The notes below the pieces were generated by a model. That model worked only from the letters and a program-made list of their open reading frames with translations, did no database searches and was not told the origin of the DNA. From Odontesthes bonariensis (Eukaryota; Chordata; Actinopteri; Atheriniformes; Atherinopsidae): a stretch of DNA of 64,000 nucleotides. The stretch covers positions 2,968,470 through 3,032,469 of the forward strand of contig NC_134526.1 of the NCBI RefSeq assembly GCF_027942865.1. Reading direction: 5' to 3'. Positions 20,565-32,592 of this stretch are shown here, piece by piece. Numbering within the stretch: position 1 is the stretch's first letter; the number at the start of each line of letters is the position of its first letter. Both the position numbers and the translations under genes were made by a program.

Positions 20565-22541
20565 TTAGTCCACCTCCTCAATAGTCGGCCCCTGGCTGTC
20601 GGCCCTCGCCTGCTCTCTGCACCCAGCGGGCATCCCTCCCTGGGGCATCCCTCCCTGGGGCATCCCTCCCTGGGGCATCCCTCCCTGGGGCATCCCTCCC
20701 TGGTACAGCTTGCTGATGATGGGCTGGCACACCTTCTCCAGCTCTTTCTGCTTGTCTTGGTACTCGTCTTTCTCAGCCAGCTGGTTGTTCTCCAGCCAGG
20801 CGATGGTCTCCTCACACTTCTCGGCCACCTTCTTCTTGTCCTCCTCGCTGATTTTGCCCTTCAAGCTCTCGTCCTGCACGGTGCTCTTCAAGCTGAAGGC
20901 GAATGACTCCAGGGAGTTCCTGGCAGCCATTTTGTCCCTCTGCAGGTCGTCCTCAGCTTTGTATTTGTCAGCGTCCTGCACCATCCTCTCGATCTCCTCT
21001 TTGCTCAGCCGGCCCTTATCGTTGGTGATGGTGATCTTGTTCTCTTTGCCGGTGCTTTTGTCCACCGCCGACACGTTCAAGATCCCGTTGGCGTCGATGT
21101 CGAAGGTGACCTCGATCTGCGGGACCCCCCTGGGAGCGGGTGGGAGTCCCGTCAGCTCGAACTTGCCCAGCAGGTTGTTGTCCTTGGTCATGGCCCTCTC
21201 CCCTTCGTAGACCTGGATCAGGACCCCGGGCTGGTTGTCAGAGTAGGTGCTGAACACCTGGGTTTGTTTGGTGGGGATGGTGGTGTTGCGTTTGATCAGG
21301 GACGTCATCACCCCTCCGGCCGTCTCGATACCCAGGGACAGAGGCGCCACGTCCAGCAGCAGCAGGTCCTGAACGTTGCCCGAGGTGTCGCCCGAGAGGA
21401 TGGCGGCCTGGACGGCGGCGCCGTAGGCCACCGCCTCGTCCGGGTTGATGCTCTTGTTCAGCTCCCGGCCGTTGAAGAAGTCCTGCAGGAGTTTCTGGAT
21501 TTTGGGGATTCTGGTGGAGCCTCCCACCAGGACCACGTCGTGGATCTGGCCCTTGTCCATTCTGGCGTCCCTCAGGGCTTTCTCCACCGGCTCCAAGGTT
21601 CCCCTGAACAGGTCGGAGCACAGCTCCTCAAAGCGAGCCCTGGTGATGGAGGTGTAGAAGTCGATGCCCTCAAACAGAGAGTCGATCTCGATGCTGGCCT
21701 GGGAGCTGGAGGACAGGGTCCTCTTGGCCCTCTCACAGGCTGTGCGCAGCCTCCTCAGGGCTCTCTTGTTCTGGCCGATGTCCTTCTTGTGCTTCCTCTT
21801 GAACTCCTCCACAAAGTGGTCGACCATGCGGTTGTCAAAGTCCTCTCCGCCCAGGTGAGTGTCTCCGGCCGTGGCCTTCACCTCAAAGATGCCGTCTTCG
21901 ATGGTCAGGACGGACACGTCGAAGGTGCCCCCGCCCAGGTCAAAGATCAGGATGTTCCGTTCCCCGGACTTGCCTTTGTCCAGACCGTACGCGATGGCGG
22001 CCGCCGTCGGCTCGTTGATGATCCTCAGGACGTTGAGTCCCGCGATGACGCCCGCGTCTTTGGTGGCCTGTCGCTGGGAGTCGTTGAAGTACGCCGGGAC
22101 CGTGATGACGGCGTTGGACACTTTTTGGCCCAGGTAGGCCTCGGCGATCTCCTTCATCTTCACCAGGACCATGGAGGAAACCTCCTCGGGGTAGAAGGCT
22201 TTGTCCTCCCCTTTGTACTCTACTTGTATTTTGGGCCTCCCTCCCTCTGAAACCACCTTGAAGGGCCAGTGCTTCATGTCCGCCTGCACCACCGGATCGT
22301 CACACTTTCTCCCGATCAGTCTCTTGGCATCAAACACAGTGTTGCTGGGGTTCATGGCCACCTGGTTCTTGGCTGCGTCCCCGATCAGCCTCTCGGTGTC
22401 GGTGAAGGCCACATAGCTGGGGGTGGTCCTGTTGCCCTGGTCGTTGGCGATGATCTCTACTTTTCCGTGCTGGAAAACCCCCACACAGGAGTAGGTGGTG
22501 CCCAGGTCGATGCCGATCGCTACGCCTTTGGCTGAAGACAT
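20565..22541 (-). CDS. hsp70: HSP70, inducible type, copy 1 (658 aa)
   Basis: Cytosolic/nuclear ATP-dependent chaperone that binds and refolds unfolded clients with J-domain and nucleotide-exchange partners. All three family signatures are intact: IDLGTTYS (11-18), [14 protein letters not shown] (199-212) and [15 protein letters not shown] (336-350). The linker DLLLLDV is at 392-398, a lid follows, then five GGMP repeats (615-638) and the terminal EEVD that docks TPR co-chaperones. The coding region is uninterrupted. A minus-strand acceptor ends at 22565, preceded by CACCTTTAG, and a donor GTAAGT lies at 23071-23076, so a 512-nt 5'-UTR intron is predicted (22565-23076). Private differences from the other copies are S3, L551 and I608. 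It is the only copy with S at residue 3. The gene is complete and looks functional. Confidence 0.97.
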   Translation of the reverse strand: MSSAKGVAIGIDLGTTYSCVGVFQHGKVEIIANDQGNRTTPSYVAFTDTERLIGDAAKNQVAMNPSNTVFDAKRLIGRKCDDPVVQADMKHWPFKVVSEGGRPKIQVEYKGEDKAFYPEEVSSMVLVKMKEIAEAYLGQKVSNAVITVPAYFNDSQRQATKDAGVIAGLNVLRIINEPTAAAIAYGLDKGKSGERNILIFDLGGGTFDVSVLTIEDGIFEVKATAGDTHLGGEDFDNRMVDHFVEEFKRKHKKDIGQNKRALRRLRTACERAKRTLSSSSQASIEIDSLFEGIDFYTSITRARFEELCSDLFRGTLEPVEKALRDARMDKGQIHDVVLVGGSTRIPKIQKLLQDFFNGRELNKSINPDEAVAYGAAVQAAILSGDTSGNVQDLLLLDVAPLSLGIETAGGVMTSLIKRNTTIPTKQTQVFSTYSDNQPGVLIQVYEGERAMTKDNNLLGKFELTGLPPAPRGVPQIEVTFDIDANGILNVSAVDKSTGKENKITITNDKGRLSKEEIERMVQDADKYKAEDDLQRDKMAARNSLESFAFSLKSTVQDESLKGKISEEDKKKVAEKCEETIAWLENNQLAEKDEYQDKQKELEKVCQPIISKLYQGGMPQGGMPQGGMPQGGMPQGGMPAGCREQARADSQGPTIEEVD

Positions 22542-23217
22542 CTTGGCTGTGTTGGCTTTGTGTCCTAAAGGTGCAGAGACACAAATGAGCAGGAGCGTGA
22601 GAAAAGTAAGTGAACATCTGCAGCAGCTGTTGGAGCTTCAGCTGTTTTCTATCAAAAGAAACTGAGTCCCAGCATCAGAGGACTGAGGTCATACAGAGTG
22701 AATGCATCATCAAGTCTTTTTACTTCAAATCACATGAATTAAATATATCAACACAGAACAAAAACAAAACCATTAAACTGTTAAATCTTCAACAAGACAC
22801 AACTATTTAGATATACACAATAAGCTTCTGTTCACTTTAATGTTACAGAACCGCAAAATTAGTCAGAAAAGCAAGTTACTGACAGATTTGAACAGTTCTG
22901 TGATAAGTCAGAGCTTCTTATATTCTTACTGTACAAAACAAGTATGATTATACAAACATTTTTTTTTTTAAATAAAGTAACTAAGTAGTCGTAAATTATT
23001 TCTTTTGGAGTTAACAAACAGAAAAATATACATAAGTACACCTTTAAAATAAGGAAAACTTTAGATGAGCACTTACTCTGGCTGGAAGTTAAAAATGAAG
23101 ATGGATTTGAATTAAAATCTGTTCCTCTCCGCGGCGCAGCTCGTCTTCAGCTCCGGTCTTCTGTGTCTCTTCTCGGATCTCTTCTTGTCTGAACTGCCGG
23201 TGTTCACCTCCAGCACT

Positions 23218-23345
23218 GTTTTTATTCTTCTTCGCTCCCTTCTCGTTGTTTCTCGAGGTTTCCATTGACTCTCTTGTCCAATCACAGCTCGGCGCGGCGC
23301 TCTGCGTCATGACGTCATCTGCGAGAAGTTTCTCCTGCCTTCTCG
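23218..23345 (-). promoter_or_regulatory. heat-shock promoter of HSP70 copy 1
   Basis: On the minus strand, reading 5' to 3': an HSE with AGAAACTTCT (23324-23333) and a further GAA at 23340-23342, a perfect CRE TGACGTCA (23310-23317), an inverted CCAAT box (23278-23282), a run of GAA triplets at 9-10-bp spacing (about 23226-23256), and a TATA-like AATAAAAAC (23218-23226). Transcription should start near 23190. The HSE arrangement is the known binding site of HSF1. The CRE is shared by all copies. Confidence 0.8.
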
Positions 23346-25210
23346 TCGCTCAGAGAAATCGTTAGAAGTGTTAAACAGAAAAATATTGTTATAGATCATT
23401 TAAGATTCATCCTCTAAATACAGTAAGAGTGACAACGAATATGGAGAGACTGATGTTGAAAAGCTCCGTGAAAAATTCAAGTAAATCAGGACACAAATCT
23501 ACTTTAAAACCAAACGTTTATTGAAAACTTCTTAATATTTCTTTAAAATCTAAAATTTGTTATTGGATAACAAGATTTAATCCATGCCGAACATTTTAGA
23601 AGACATTAGAGATTATTATGAATTAGCGGGTTCTTTTCACAACTCTGTAAAAATAACCAGGAGACCAGAAAATGCTTTAAAACGGTCATTTTTTAAATGG
23701 AGTCTTGGTGCACAGGTTCTATGTTTGGAGAAAGAGACATTTAATCAACATTTACATATAAAATGGGATATTTTTATTTGAAAGTGAGGTCAGTGTGTTG
23801 ATATTTACGACAAGTGCTTAAAAATTCAAAATAATTCACAAAACATAAGCCTTTTAGACTTTTTCTTCCATCAGAGTCTACTCTTTAATAGTTTATTTGT
23901 GTATTTTTATTTATGGCCTCGTGCAGGTGCCATATCTTTGTGTTGATGATCAGCTCAAATAATTTCATTTTCATAGCACCAATTCCCAACAAAAGACATC
24001 TCAAAGCACTTTAATTAAACTTGTTTAATTAATTTTTAAAGTCCAAACAGTTCGACCCAGTTATTTTCCAAATCAGCGTTTGGTTGCTGGAGCTGGTAAA
24101 GATAGTTTTCAATATTTAATGAAGTGTTTCAGCTGCTCAGGTTGGTAAAACTGTCAAAGAAAACAGAGTTAAAGAGTAAAATGTTTCTTCTGGATGTGAA
24201 ATATCTACATTATTAGAATATAAACACAATTAATGGGATCCTAAATGTAAGGTGGAAATTATTACCATAAGGAGCATTAAAACCTTTTAATTAAGTACAA
24301 GATTTGGAAAAACACAACTTTTTAACACTAGAAATGCAATCAAAACCAATTAATCAAAACCAAAGACAAACAATGAATCTGAGAACATTTTCAAACTCTT
24401 TAAAGTCTCAGTTTTGTCTTCTTTAAGGAGTTGAACAAGGAGGCAGGCTGAACATTTACTGTAGATGTGACATAACTCTGTGTTCCTCGGCGTAGTTTGG
24501 AGATGAATTAGGTCAACAGGATGTGTTCATTCTCTCACCTGAGAGCTAAACATCTGCTGTAATATGAAAGGTGGTAAAACTGAAGTTCTACAGTGTTGTT
24601 ATGTTAGTTGTTTCCACCAGATGTCACCAAAGTTTGGATGTTTTAAATCAGCGAACAGCAGGAAAATATTGACCAGACTCAGATTTATTTTGTTTCCTGC
24701 CTTTATAAAAACATTAATGATTTTCTTTTTAATTATTAGTAACATAGAAGATAATGCAGTTGTTGTTTTATTAAAACAGGGATAAATAAGTTGAACTGTT
24801 TGGTATTTATTAGTTTGAAATGTCGTAAACTTTATAAACTTACCTTCAGTCATTTTAACTTTATTTTTAAAGTCCAAACAGTTCGACCCAGTTATTTTCC
24901 AAATCAGCGTTTGGTTGCTGGAGCTGGTAAAGATAGTTTTCAATATTTAATGATGTGTTTCAGCTGCTCAGGTTGGTAAAACTGTCAGAAAACAGAGTTA
25001 AAGAGTAAAATGAGCACATGCTGATACTTTAGTTTCTTCTGGATGTGAAATATCTACATTATTAGAATATAAACATAATTAATGGGATCCTAAATGTAAG
25101 GTGGAAATTATTACCATAAGGAATACTAAAACATTTTAATTAGGTACAAGATTTGGAAAAACACAACTTTTTAACACTAGAAATGCAATCAAAACCAATT
25201 AATCAAAACC

Positions 25211-28136
25211 TTCACCAGCCCCAACAGCCCAACAGGCGGAGTCTCCCCCAGCCCCAGTGGGAAACCCCCAGCCTTCGCCCCCCCGGACCCCACCCAGCCC
25301 CCTGCTCTCTCCACTCAGTCTGGACTCCTCACTTCTGGATTTCCCTGACAGGATGAAGAGCCTTCTCAATATTGGAATACAATTGACTCCACGCCAAAAT
25401 CCCATATTCTTCCCCCCTAACATCCCACCTCATCCAGCCCCTCCCATTCCACCACGTCCATCACGTTGGAAACAACCCTCAAACAAAAGTCACCAAGCCT
25501 CCCCACCTCCTGTGAATCATCATATCTGTGAGTCTGACTGATATGTGCCGGGTCCAGGCTGTAATACTGATATCAAGAATGCTCTTCCCCAGATAAAGTC
25601 AGGGCCCTATGGAGTTCAGACAGCCTTTTCAATCCCTGTGATGACAGCTAACAGAAAAGTGGTCAAACTGGTGAGAAATAAAAAAGGTTCAGTTAAATCT
25701 ACCAATCTATTGAATATAGTGTGTCAACCCCGAAACGCACCAGTATCACCTGTTGTCTCCACGAGATTAGCCCTACTCAATATCAGATCACTAGCCAACA
25801 AATCCCTCGTAGTAAATGACATGATCATGACCTATAATCTAGACTTTCTATTTCTTAGTGAAACATGGCTGACTGAATGTAGCTGTGATACCATTCTCAA
25901 TGAGGCCGCACCAACAAATTTCAGTTTTATCAATAAGTGTGGAAGTGGTAAGAAGGGCGGGGGAGTTGCTGCCATTTTTAAATCAGTCTTTCAGTGCAAA
26001 GAAATTTTACTTGGTGATTTTAGCTCATTTGAATATCTCTGTTTTTTAGTAAAGGGGGATCCAAAAGTTATCTTCCTAATCATTTATAGACCACCAAGAT
26101 ACCCAGGAACTTTCTTTGATGAGTTTGCTGAACTGCTGTCAGTTATCTGCACTGACTATAACTTTTTTTATCATAACAGGGGATTTTAACATTCCCATGG
26201 ACAATAACATGGACACTAATGCCAAAGAACTCTGCTCTCTACTTGACACTTTTGGCCTCCTTCAACATGTGAATGGACCCACACATACTCGAGGCCACAC
26301 ACTGGATCTGGTTATCTGTAAAGGTGTTGACATTTCTTCTGTTGATATCAAGGACTTGGCGCTCTCTGATCATTTCTGTGTGTTCTCTGACTTACAGTTA
26401 ACTCCAAACATTCAGTTAACCCGTGTGTCTGTTAGAAAAAGGTACATAAATGAGAATACCAGTGCTAAGTTTATGGAAGTTATTGCTATGTCATCAACTG
26501 CGAGTGCAGAGACAGTTGATGAACTCTTAGATAACTTTAACTTGAAAATCTCAAATGTCATGGATACTGTTGCACCTGTTAAAAATAAGATGATCTTGAG
26601 CAGAAAGCGAACACCATGGAGGAACACTATGACGGTAAAGGCCTTGAAAACAGAATGCAGGAAAGCAGATGAATGGCGAAAAACTAAACTTCAAATTCAC
26701 CATGACCTCTACAAACAAAGTCTTTGTAATTTTAACCACGGGTTACTCCGCGCTAGACAGCAACACTTATCTGGAATGATTAATAAGAACATCAACAACA
26801 CTCGTGCTCTGTTTGCTATGGTTAATAAGCTGACAACTCCCCCAAAACAGATAGTTTCAGAACTCTGTTCCACAGAAAAATGTAATGAATTTGTTTGTTA
26901 TACTGCTGAACAGGTTGGAAACCTGGGCAGGACTCAGCGGGACAGTCCTAGAATGGTTCAGGTCCTACTCGGAGGAGCGGAGTTATTTTGTGACTATTGG
27001 AAGTAATCAATCTGATCGAGTGGCTATGACATGTGGAGTTCCTCAGGGGTCAGTTCTTGGACCCTTCTGTTCACTCTATACATGCTGCCTCTGGGTCAAA
27101 TTCTGAAGAACTCTAAAGTCAACTACCACAGCTATGCAGATGACACACAGATATATCTGGCACTGTCTCCAGATGACTGCAGTCCTATAGAGTCATTGTG
27201 CGACTGCTTAGAGCAAGTCAAAAAGTGGATGAACCAAAATTTCCTTCAGTTAAATCAAGAAGAAACTGAGGTCATTGTGTTTGGCAACAAAGAAAAGAGG
27301 TTTGCTGTCAGTAAACATCTTGAGTCACTGTCTCTAGAAACTAAAGACCAAGTCCGGAACCTCGGCGTGCTGATAGACTCAGACCTGACCTTCAACAATC
27401 ATATCAAATCAGTCACCAAATCAGCCTTTTATCAACTTAAGAACATATCCAGAATTAAGGGTTTCATGTCCCAAACAGATCAGGAAAAACTGATTCATGC
27501 TACATGCTAATGCTAACGGTCTTCTGACTGGACTCCCCCAAAAGAGTCTCAAACAGCTGCAGCTCATTCAGAACGCTGCAGCCCGAGTTTTAACCAGATC
27601 AAAGAGATCACATCACATCACCCCGTTCACAGGTCTTTACATTGGCTCCCGGTCAGATACAGAATAGATTTTAAAGTTCTGCTACTCGTCTACTAATCAC
27701 GGAATGGTTTAGGTCCAGAATACATGAATGACATGCTAGCAGAGTATAAACCCAGCAGAGCTCTGAGATCTGCTGACTCAGGTCAGATAGTGGAGCCCAG
27801 AGTTCAAACTGGACCCGGTGAAGCAGCTTTTAGCTGTTATGCTGCACACAACTGGAACAAACTACCAGCAGAACTGAAATCAGCCCCAACTGTAAGCACT
27901 TTTAAATCCAGGTTAAAAGCATTTCTCTTTCCGTGTGCTTATGGTTGAGTTTATATTTTTCTTTTCCCTTCTTCTTTGATTGCTTTTAACTGTGTTTTAA
28001 TTTTTTTATTCTCTTTAAATTGCTTGTTTTTATGCTGCTTTATGCTGTTCTTTTAAATGCCTTGTCTTTATGTAAAGCACATTGAGTTGCCTGAAGGTAT
28101 GAGATATGCTATATAAATAAAGATGCCTTGCCTTGC
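25211..28136 (+). pseudogene. LINE A (L2-type), long form, internally deleted
   Basis: A proline-rich leader (25257-25541) ends in a stop just before the endonuclease frame. The endonuclease (25545 to about 26400) shows [33 protein letters not shown]-type and SDHFCVF blocks. A run of seven T near 26165 shifts the frame, where LINEs C-E have six. At about 26898 the linker jumps from CNEFVC to TAEQVGN, so about the first half of the reverse transcriptase is missing. The later half remains: GVPQGSVLGP, YADDTQIY and LGVLIDSDLTF. The 3' end is ATATAAATAAAGATGCC plus TTGCC units. It cannot move on its own. Confidence 0.85.
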
Positions 28137-29301
28137 ATATCTTTTATGCTCAGATTTGACCCTGAAAGACCGTAGCTGCTTCAATTCATCCACAATTCTA
28201 ACAGACATGGCACAAATCTGCATTTCTTTGGATCACCCATGGAAGACATAGCTCATAAACTTTGGGCTGCACATACCCAGATTACATGTGTCTGTTGGAA
28301 ATAAGACGTCTGCTAAGAAGACGCTGGCAGCATTGCAGAAACAGGTTGATTGGAAACTAACCATTTAATCTTTTTTTTTAATAACAGATATTCACAGGAG
28401 ATGGTATTACTACAAAAGTGGGAATTATTCAATTAAAAAGTACATTAAATCTGTTAAAACTGAGTTTGGTCTATAAGATGATTATTAAATCAAACATCAG
28501 AGCATGTGACAGAAAACATAAATACACTCTGTACACGTTTATCATTGAGGCATCGTTTACATCTGGAGGGAACTATTCTATGTTCTTTAAGTAAAGGACC
28601 CGGATACGCCCATCCCTGCCTTTGCACTACTTTTCATGCTCTAAAAGTCAATTCACAGGTTAACATACTTTAAAGGAGGAGCTTTTACAACATGACACTT
28701 TAAATGACCAAAATGGTAAATAAAAGGGAAGAAGCTGTTAATGACTGGATATTCAGTGTGGACTCCATCCATGAGCCGAGTGTGGTTATCCCTCAGAGGA
28801 CTGCAGAGCAGCTGGACCGGTTCACAGGGTCTCACTGCCAAGGATATTTCTGAAATGTGAAGCTTCTGAAAGCCCGTGTTTCCTGATGAAACGTGTCATG
28901 CAGGCTGCTGAAGTAACACAGTTCAACTGCGACATCTAGTGGTGCTAACGCACACTGTGCTGCCCGTTTGTGGTTCGTCAACAAGGAGCAAGAAGGTGGA
29001 AATGCTGTGATTTCATCTCAGCTTATGGGGGGAAAGTGAAAGTTTGAATGTGATTAATCTGCCGACATGAATGATTTAAACCAGAGTTCAAACTAAAAAT
29101 AGAAAAACACATTGAGATTTATTTACCAACTCTTTATAAGAAGGTCCAACAAAGACTGAACAGCAAGTGACCAAATTTCAGATATAAATATGAATAAAAA
29201 ACTGCATTCGAACGCAGAAATATTCAGCTGTGGCTTCTTCAGCACAATTAAAATGTCCTTCTCCCTCCAAATGAGAACCGAAGCGGAACTGTTGCTTTTA
29301 A

Positions 29302-29677
29302 AGGGATAGTTCGCCTCTTTTGCCTGCTGATGCCTGCCGACAGCCGCGCCTGTTACAGTGTTTGCTGATCGTACTGCACAGCAGGCAGTGATACGAAGGG
29401 AGAGAAAATAGGGCCAAGCGATTTGTGAGGTCTGACTTTTTCCTGTAGAACGATTTTGTGATGCAAATGTATTACTCTGTTGAACGCATATTGTTTTGAG
29501 AAGCAAAACGCTTTATTTTTTAAACCCCAGCCAACTAGCCGGACTACCTTCATCAACACCAAAACGAGGCTGGAACTCTGCTCACAGGACGCAGCAGGGG
29601 GTAAGAACATGTTCAGAAATGATGCTGCTGATATGGGATGTTATACAGCTTCATGTCAAAAGAGACAAACTATCCCT
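29302..29677. mobile_element. Kolobok/T2-like MITE, complete, 376 bp
   Basis: TTAA at 29298-29301 and 29678-29681. The same ends and interior as the MITE of unit 1, with scattered substitutions. No coding capacity. Confidence 0.75.
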
Positions 29678-29749
29678 TTAACTCATCTGATATTTGAAAA
29701 TTAAATATTTTTCACAAGAACAACTTTAGTTATTCAATTCATTTTCATC

Positions 29750-29755
29750 TTTATT
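29750..29755 (-). terminator. poly(A) signal of HSP70 copy 2
   Basis: AATAAA on the minus strand in the conserved context GCAATAAAGATG, 69 bp from the MITE's TTAA. Confidence 0.75.
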
Positions 29756-29968
29756 GCAATGCCCAGCACAACAGGGATGAAAACACTCATTCAAACATTC
29801 GTCATTCTTATTCCACATGAACCAAACATACTGACATTAAATATAAATTTATAGTTTCTGTTCAAACTCAGAAGATATTAAAAATATTTTCAGTTCTTAA
29901 AGTGTCTGTGGGACATGAGACAAGAGCTCAGAGTTGAGCAGAGATCAGAGTCCACATTAAGGGCCACC

Positions 29969-31915
29969 TTAGTCCACCTCCTCAATAGTCGGCCCCTGGC
30001 TGTCGGCCCTCGCCTGCTCTCTGCACCCAGCGGGCATCCCTCCCTGGTGCATCCCTCCCTGGGGCATCCCTCCCTGGGACAGCTTGCTGATGACGGGCTG
30101 GCACACCTTCTCCAGCTCTTTCTGCTTGTCTTGGTACTCTTCTTTCTCAGCCAGCTGGTTGTTCTCCAGCCAGGCGATGGTCTCCTCACACTTCTCGGCC
30201 ACCTTCTTCTTATCCTCCTCGCTGATTTTGCCCTTCAAGCTCTCGTCCTGCACGGTGCTCTTCACGGAGAAGGCGAAGGACTCCAGGGAGTTCCTGGCGG
30301 CCATTTTGTCCCTCTGCAGGTCGTCCTCGGCTTTGTATTTGTCAGCGTCCTGCACCATCCTCTCGATCTCCTCTTTGCTCAGTCGGCCCTTATCGTTGGT
30401 GATGGTGATCTTGTTCTCTTTGCCGGTGCTTTTGTCCACCGCCGACACGTTCAAGATCCCGTTGGCGTCGATGTCGAAGGTGACCTCGATCTGCGGGACC
30501 CCCCTGGGAGCGGGTGGGAGTCCCGTCAGCTCGAACTTGCCCAGCAGGTTGTTGTCCTTGGTCATGGCCCTCTCCCCTTCGTAGACCTGGATCAGGACCC
30601 CGGGCTGGTTGTCAGAGTAGGTGCTGAACACCTGGGTTTGTTTGGTGGGGATGGTGGTGTTGCGTTTGATCAGGGACGTCATCACCCCTCCGGCCGTCTC
30701 GATACCCAGGGACAGAGGCGCCACGTCCAGCAGCAGCAGGTCCTGAACGTTGCCCGAGGTGTCGCCCGAGAGGATGGCGGCCTGGACGGCGGCGCCGTAG
30801 GCCACCGCCTCGTCCGGGTTGATGCTCTTGTTCAGCTCCCGGCCGTTGAAGAAGTCCTGCAGGAGTTTCTGGATTTTGGGGATTCTGGTGGAGCCTCCCA
30901 CCAGGACCACGTCGTGGATCTGGCCCTTGTCCATTTTGGCGTCCCTCAAGGCTTTCTCCACCGGCTCCAAGGTTCCCCTGAACAGGTCGGAGCACAGCTC
31001 CTCAAAGCGAGCCCTGGTGATGGAGGTGTAGAAGTCGATGCCCTCAAACAGAGAGTCGATCTCGATGCTGGCCTGGGAGCTGGAGGACAGGGTCCTCTTG
31101 GCCCTCTCACAGGCTGTGCGCAGCCTCCTCAGGGCTCTCTTGTTCTGGCCGATGTCCTTCTTGTGCTTCCTCTTGAACTCCTCCACAAAGTGGTCGACCA
31201 TGCGGTTGTCAAAGTCCTCTCCGCCCAGGTGAGTGTCTCCGGCCGTGGCCTTCACCTCAAAGATGCCGTCTTCGATGGTCAGGACGGACACGTCGAAGGT
31301 GCCCCCGCCCAGGTCAAAGATCAGGATGTTCCGTTCCCCGGACTTGCCTTTGTCCAGACCGTACGCGATGGCGGCCGCCGTCGGCTCGTTGATGATCCGC
31401 AGGACGTTGAGTCCCGCGATGACGCCTGCGTCTTTGGTGGCCTGTCGCTGGGAGTCGTTGAAGTACGCCGGGACCGTGATGACGGCGCTGGACACTTTTT
31501 GGCCCAGGTAGGCCTCGGCGATCTCCTTCATCTTCACCAGGACCATGGAGGAAACCTCCTCGGGGTAGAAGGCTTTGTCCTCCCCTTTGTACTCTACTTG
31601 TATTTTGGGCCTCCCTCCCTCTGAAACCACCTTGAAGGGCCAGTGCTTCATGTCCGCCTGCACCACCGGATCGTCACACTTTCTCCCGATCAGTCTCTTG
31701 GCATCAAACACAGTGTTGCTGGGGTTCATGGCCACCTGGTTCTTGGCTGCGTCCCCGATCAGCCTCTCGGTGTCGGTGAAGGCCACATAGCTGGGGGTGG
31801 TCCTGTTGCCCTGGTCGTTGGCGATGATCTCTACTTTTCCGTGCTGGAAAACCCCCACACAGGAGTAGGTGGTGCCCAGGTCGATGCCGATCGCTACGCC
31901 TTTGGCTGCAGACAT
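29969..31915 (-). CDS. hsp70: HSP70, inducible type, copy 2 (648 aa)
   Basis: An intact HSP70 with the ATPase signatures, linker and EEVD end as in copy 1. The C-terminal repeat has only three units, one altered to GGMH, so the protein is ten residues shorter. Differences from the consensus of the five are S143, K327 (shared with copy 4), E592 and S613 just before the repeat. The predicted 5'-UTR intron is 31939-32451 (513 nt), with the same GTAAGT donor and CACCTTTAG acceptor. It is the most diverged copy around the repeat. Substitutions lie at tolerant sites, so it should be functional. Confidence 0.97.
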   Translation of the reverse strand: MSAAKGVAIGIDLGTTYSCVGVFQHGKVEIIANDQGNRTTPSYVAFTDTERLIGDAAKNQVAMNPSNTVFDAKRLIGRKCDDPVVQADMKHWPFKVVSEGGRPKIQVEYKGEDKAFYPEEVSSMVLVKMKEIAEAYLGQKVSSAVITVPAYFNDSQRQATKDAGVIAGLNVLRIINEPTAAAIAYGLDKGKSGERNILIFDLGGGTFDVSVLTIEDGIFEVKATAGDTHLGGEDFDNRMVDHFVEEFKRKHKKDIGQNKRALRRLRTACERAKRTLSSSSQASIEIDSLFEGIDFYTSITRARFEELCSDLFRGTLEPVEKALRDAKMDKGQIHDVVLVGGSTRIPKIQKLLQDFFNGRELNKSINPDEAVAYGAAVQAAILSGDTSGNVQDLLLLDVAPLSLGIETAGGVMTSLIKRNTTIPTKQTQVFSTYSDNQPGVLIQVYEGERAMTKDNNLLGKFELTGLPPAPRGVPQIEVTFDIDANGILNVSAVDKSTGKENKITITNDKGRLSKEEIERMVQDADKYKAEDDLQRDKMAARNSLESFAFSVKSTVQDESLKGKISEEDKKKVAEKCEETIAWLENNQLAEKEEYQDKQKELEKVCQPVISKLSQGGMPQGGMHQGGMPAGCREQARADSQGPTIEEVD

Positions 31916-32592
31916 CTTGGCTGTGTTGGCTTTGTGTCCTAAAGGTGCAGAGACACAAATGAGGTGGAGCGTGAGACAAGTAAGTGAACATCTGCAGCAG
32001 CTGTTGGAGCTTCAGCTGTTTTCTATCAAAAGAAACTGAGTCCCAGCATCAGAGGACTGAGGTCATACAGAGTGAATGCATCACTAAGTCTTTTTACTTC
32101 AAATCACATGAATTAAATATATCAACACAGAACAAAAACAAAACCATTAAACTGTTAAATCTTCAACAAGACACAATTATTTAGATATACACAATACGCT
32201 TCTGTTCACTTTAATGTTACAGAACCGCAAAATTAGTCAGAAAAGCAGGTTACTGACAGATTTGAACAGTTCTGTGATAAGTCAGAGCTTCTTATATTCT
32301 TACTGTACAAAACAAGTATGATTATACAAACATTTTTTTTTTTTAAATAAAGTAACTAAGTAGTCGTAAATTATTTCTTTTGGAGTTAACAAACAGAAAA
32401 ATATACATAAGTAGACCTTTAAAATAAGGAAAACTTTAGATGAGCACTTACTCTGGCTGGAAGTTAAAAATGAAGATGGATTTGAATTAAAATCAGTTCC
32501 TCTCCGCGGCGCAGCTCGTCTTCAGCTCCGGTCTTCTGTGTCTCTTCTCGGATCTCTTCTTGTCTGAACTGCCGGTGTTAACCTCCAGCACT

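Larger units (their letters stand above)
18741..28136. repeat. HSP70 array unit 1 (long type)
   Basis: This is the left edge of the array: similarity to later units begins at TATCTTTTTTGCTC. The order is spacer 18741-19901 (no gene; also present at 28137-29297 and 45569-46729), MITE, HSP70 copy 1, 5'-UTR intron, promoter, an AT-rich flank, and LINE A. Within the flank a 330-350-bp direct repeat occurs at 24033-24361 and 24863-25210, and again in every unit. Short open frames conserved between units here (for example 23584-23781 and 24564-24785) are explained by duplication. They are frameshifted in some units and are not called as genes. Confidence 0.9.

Noticed and set aside
23584-23781. 65-codon frame starting MPNILEDIRDYY in the HSP70 upstream flank
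   Set aside because: Open in units 1-3 but frameshifted in units 4 and 5, with no recognised domain, so there is no sign of coding constraint.
24564-24785. 73-codon frame repeated in all five units (also 33959, 41568, 51996, 58969), with a 114-codon frame on the other strand
   Set aside because: The copies are conserved because the units are recent duplicates. Synonymous and non-synonymous changes look alike, there is no domain, and the AT-rich composition matches the flanks.
24033-25210. Paired 330-350-bp direct repeats as possible LTRs
   Set aside because: The repeats lack TG/CA ends, a primer-binding site or polypurine tract between them, and any target duplication. The 500 bp between them encodes nothing.
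29480-29704. Repeated 60-75-codon frames starting MNAYCFEKQ across the MITE
   Set aside because: They lie inside a TTAA-flanked non-autonomous element, and similar frames occur on either strand wherever the element is found.
29915-31624. Long open frames antisense to the HSP70 genes (29915-31624, 37152-38645, 47428-49041, 55160-56653; split in copy 1)
   Set aside because: These are known by-products of GC-rich HSP70 codon use. They have no promoter, domain or conservation apart from that imposed by the sense strand, and copy 1 has the frame broken while its sense gene is intact.
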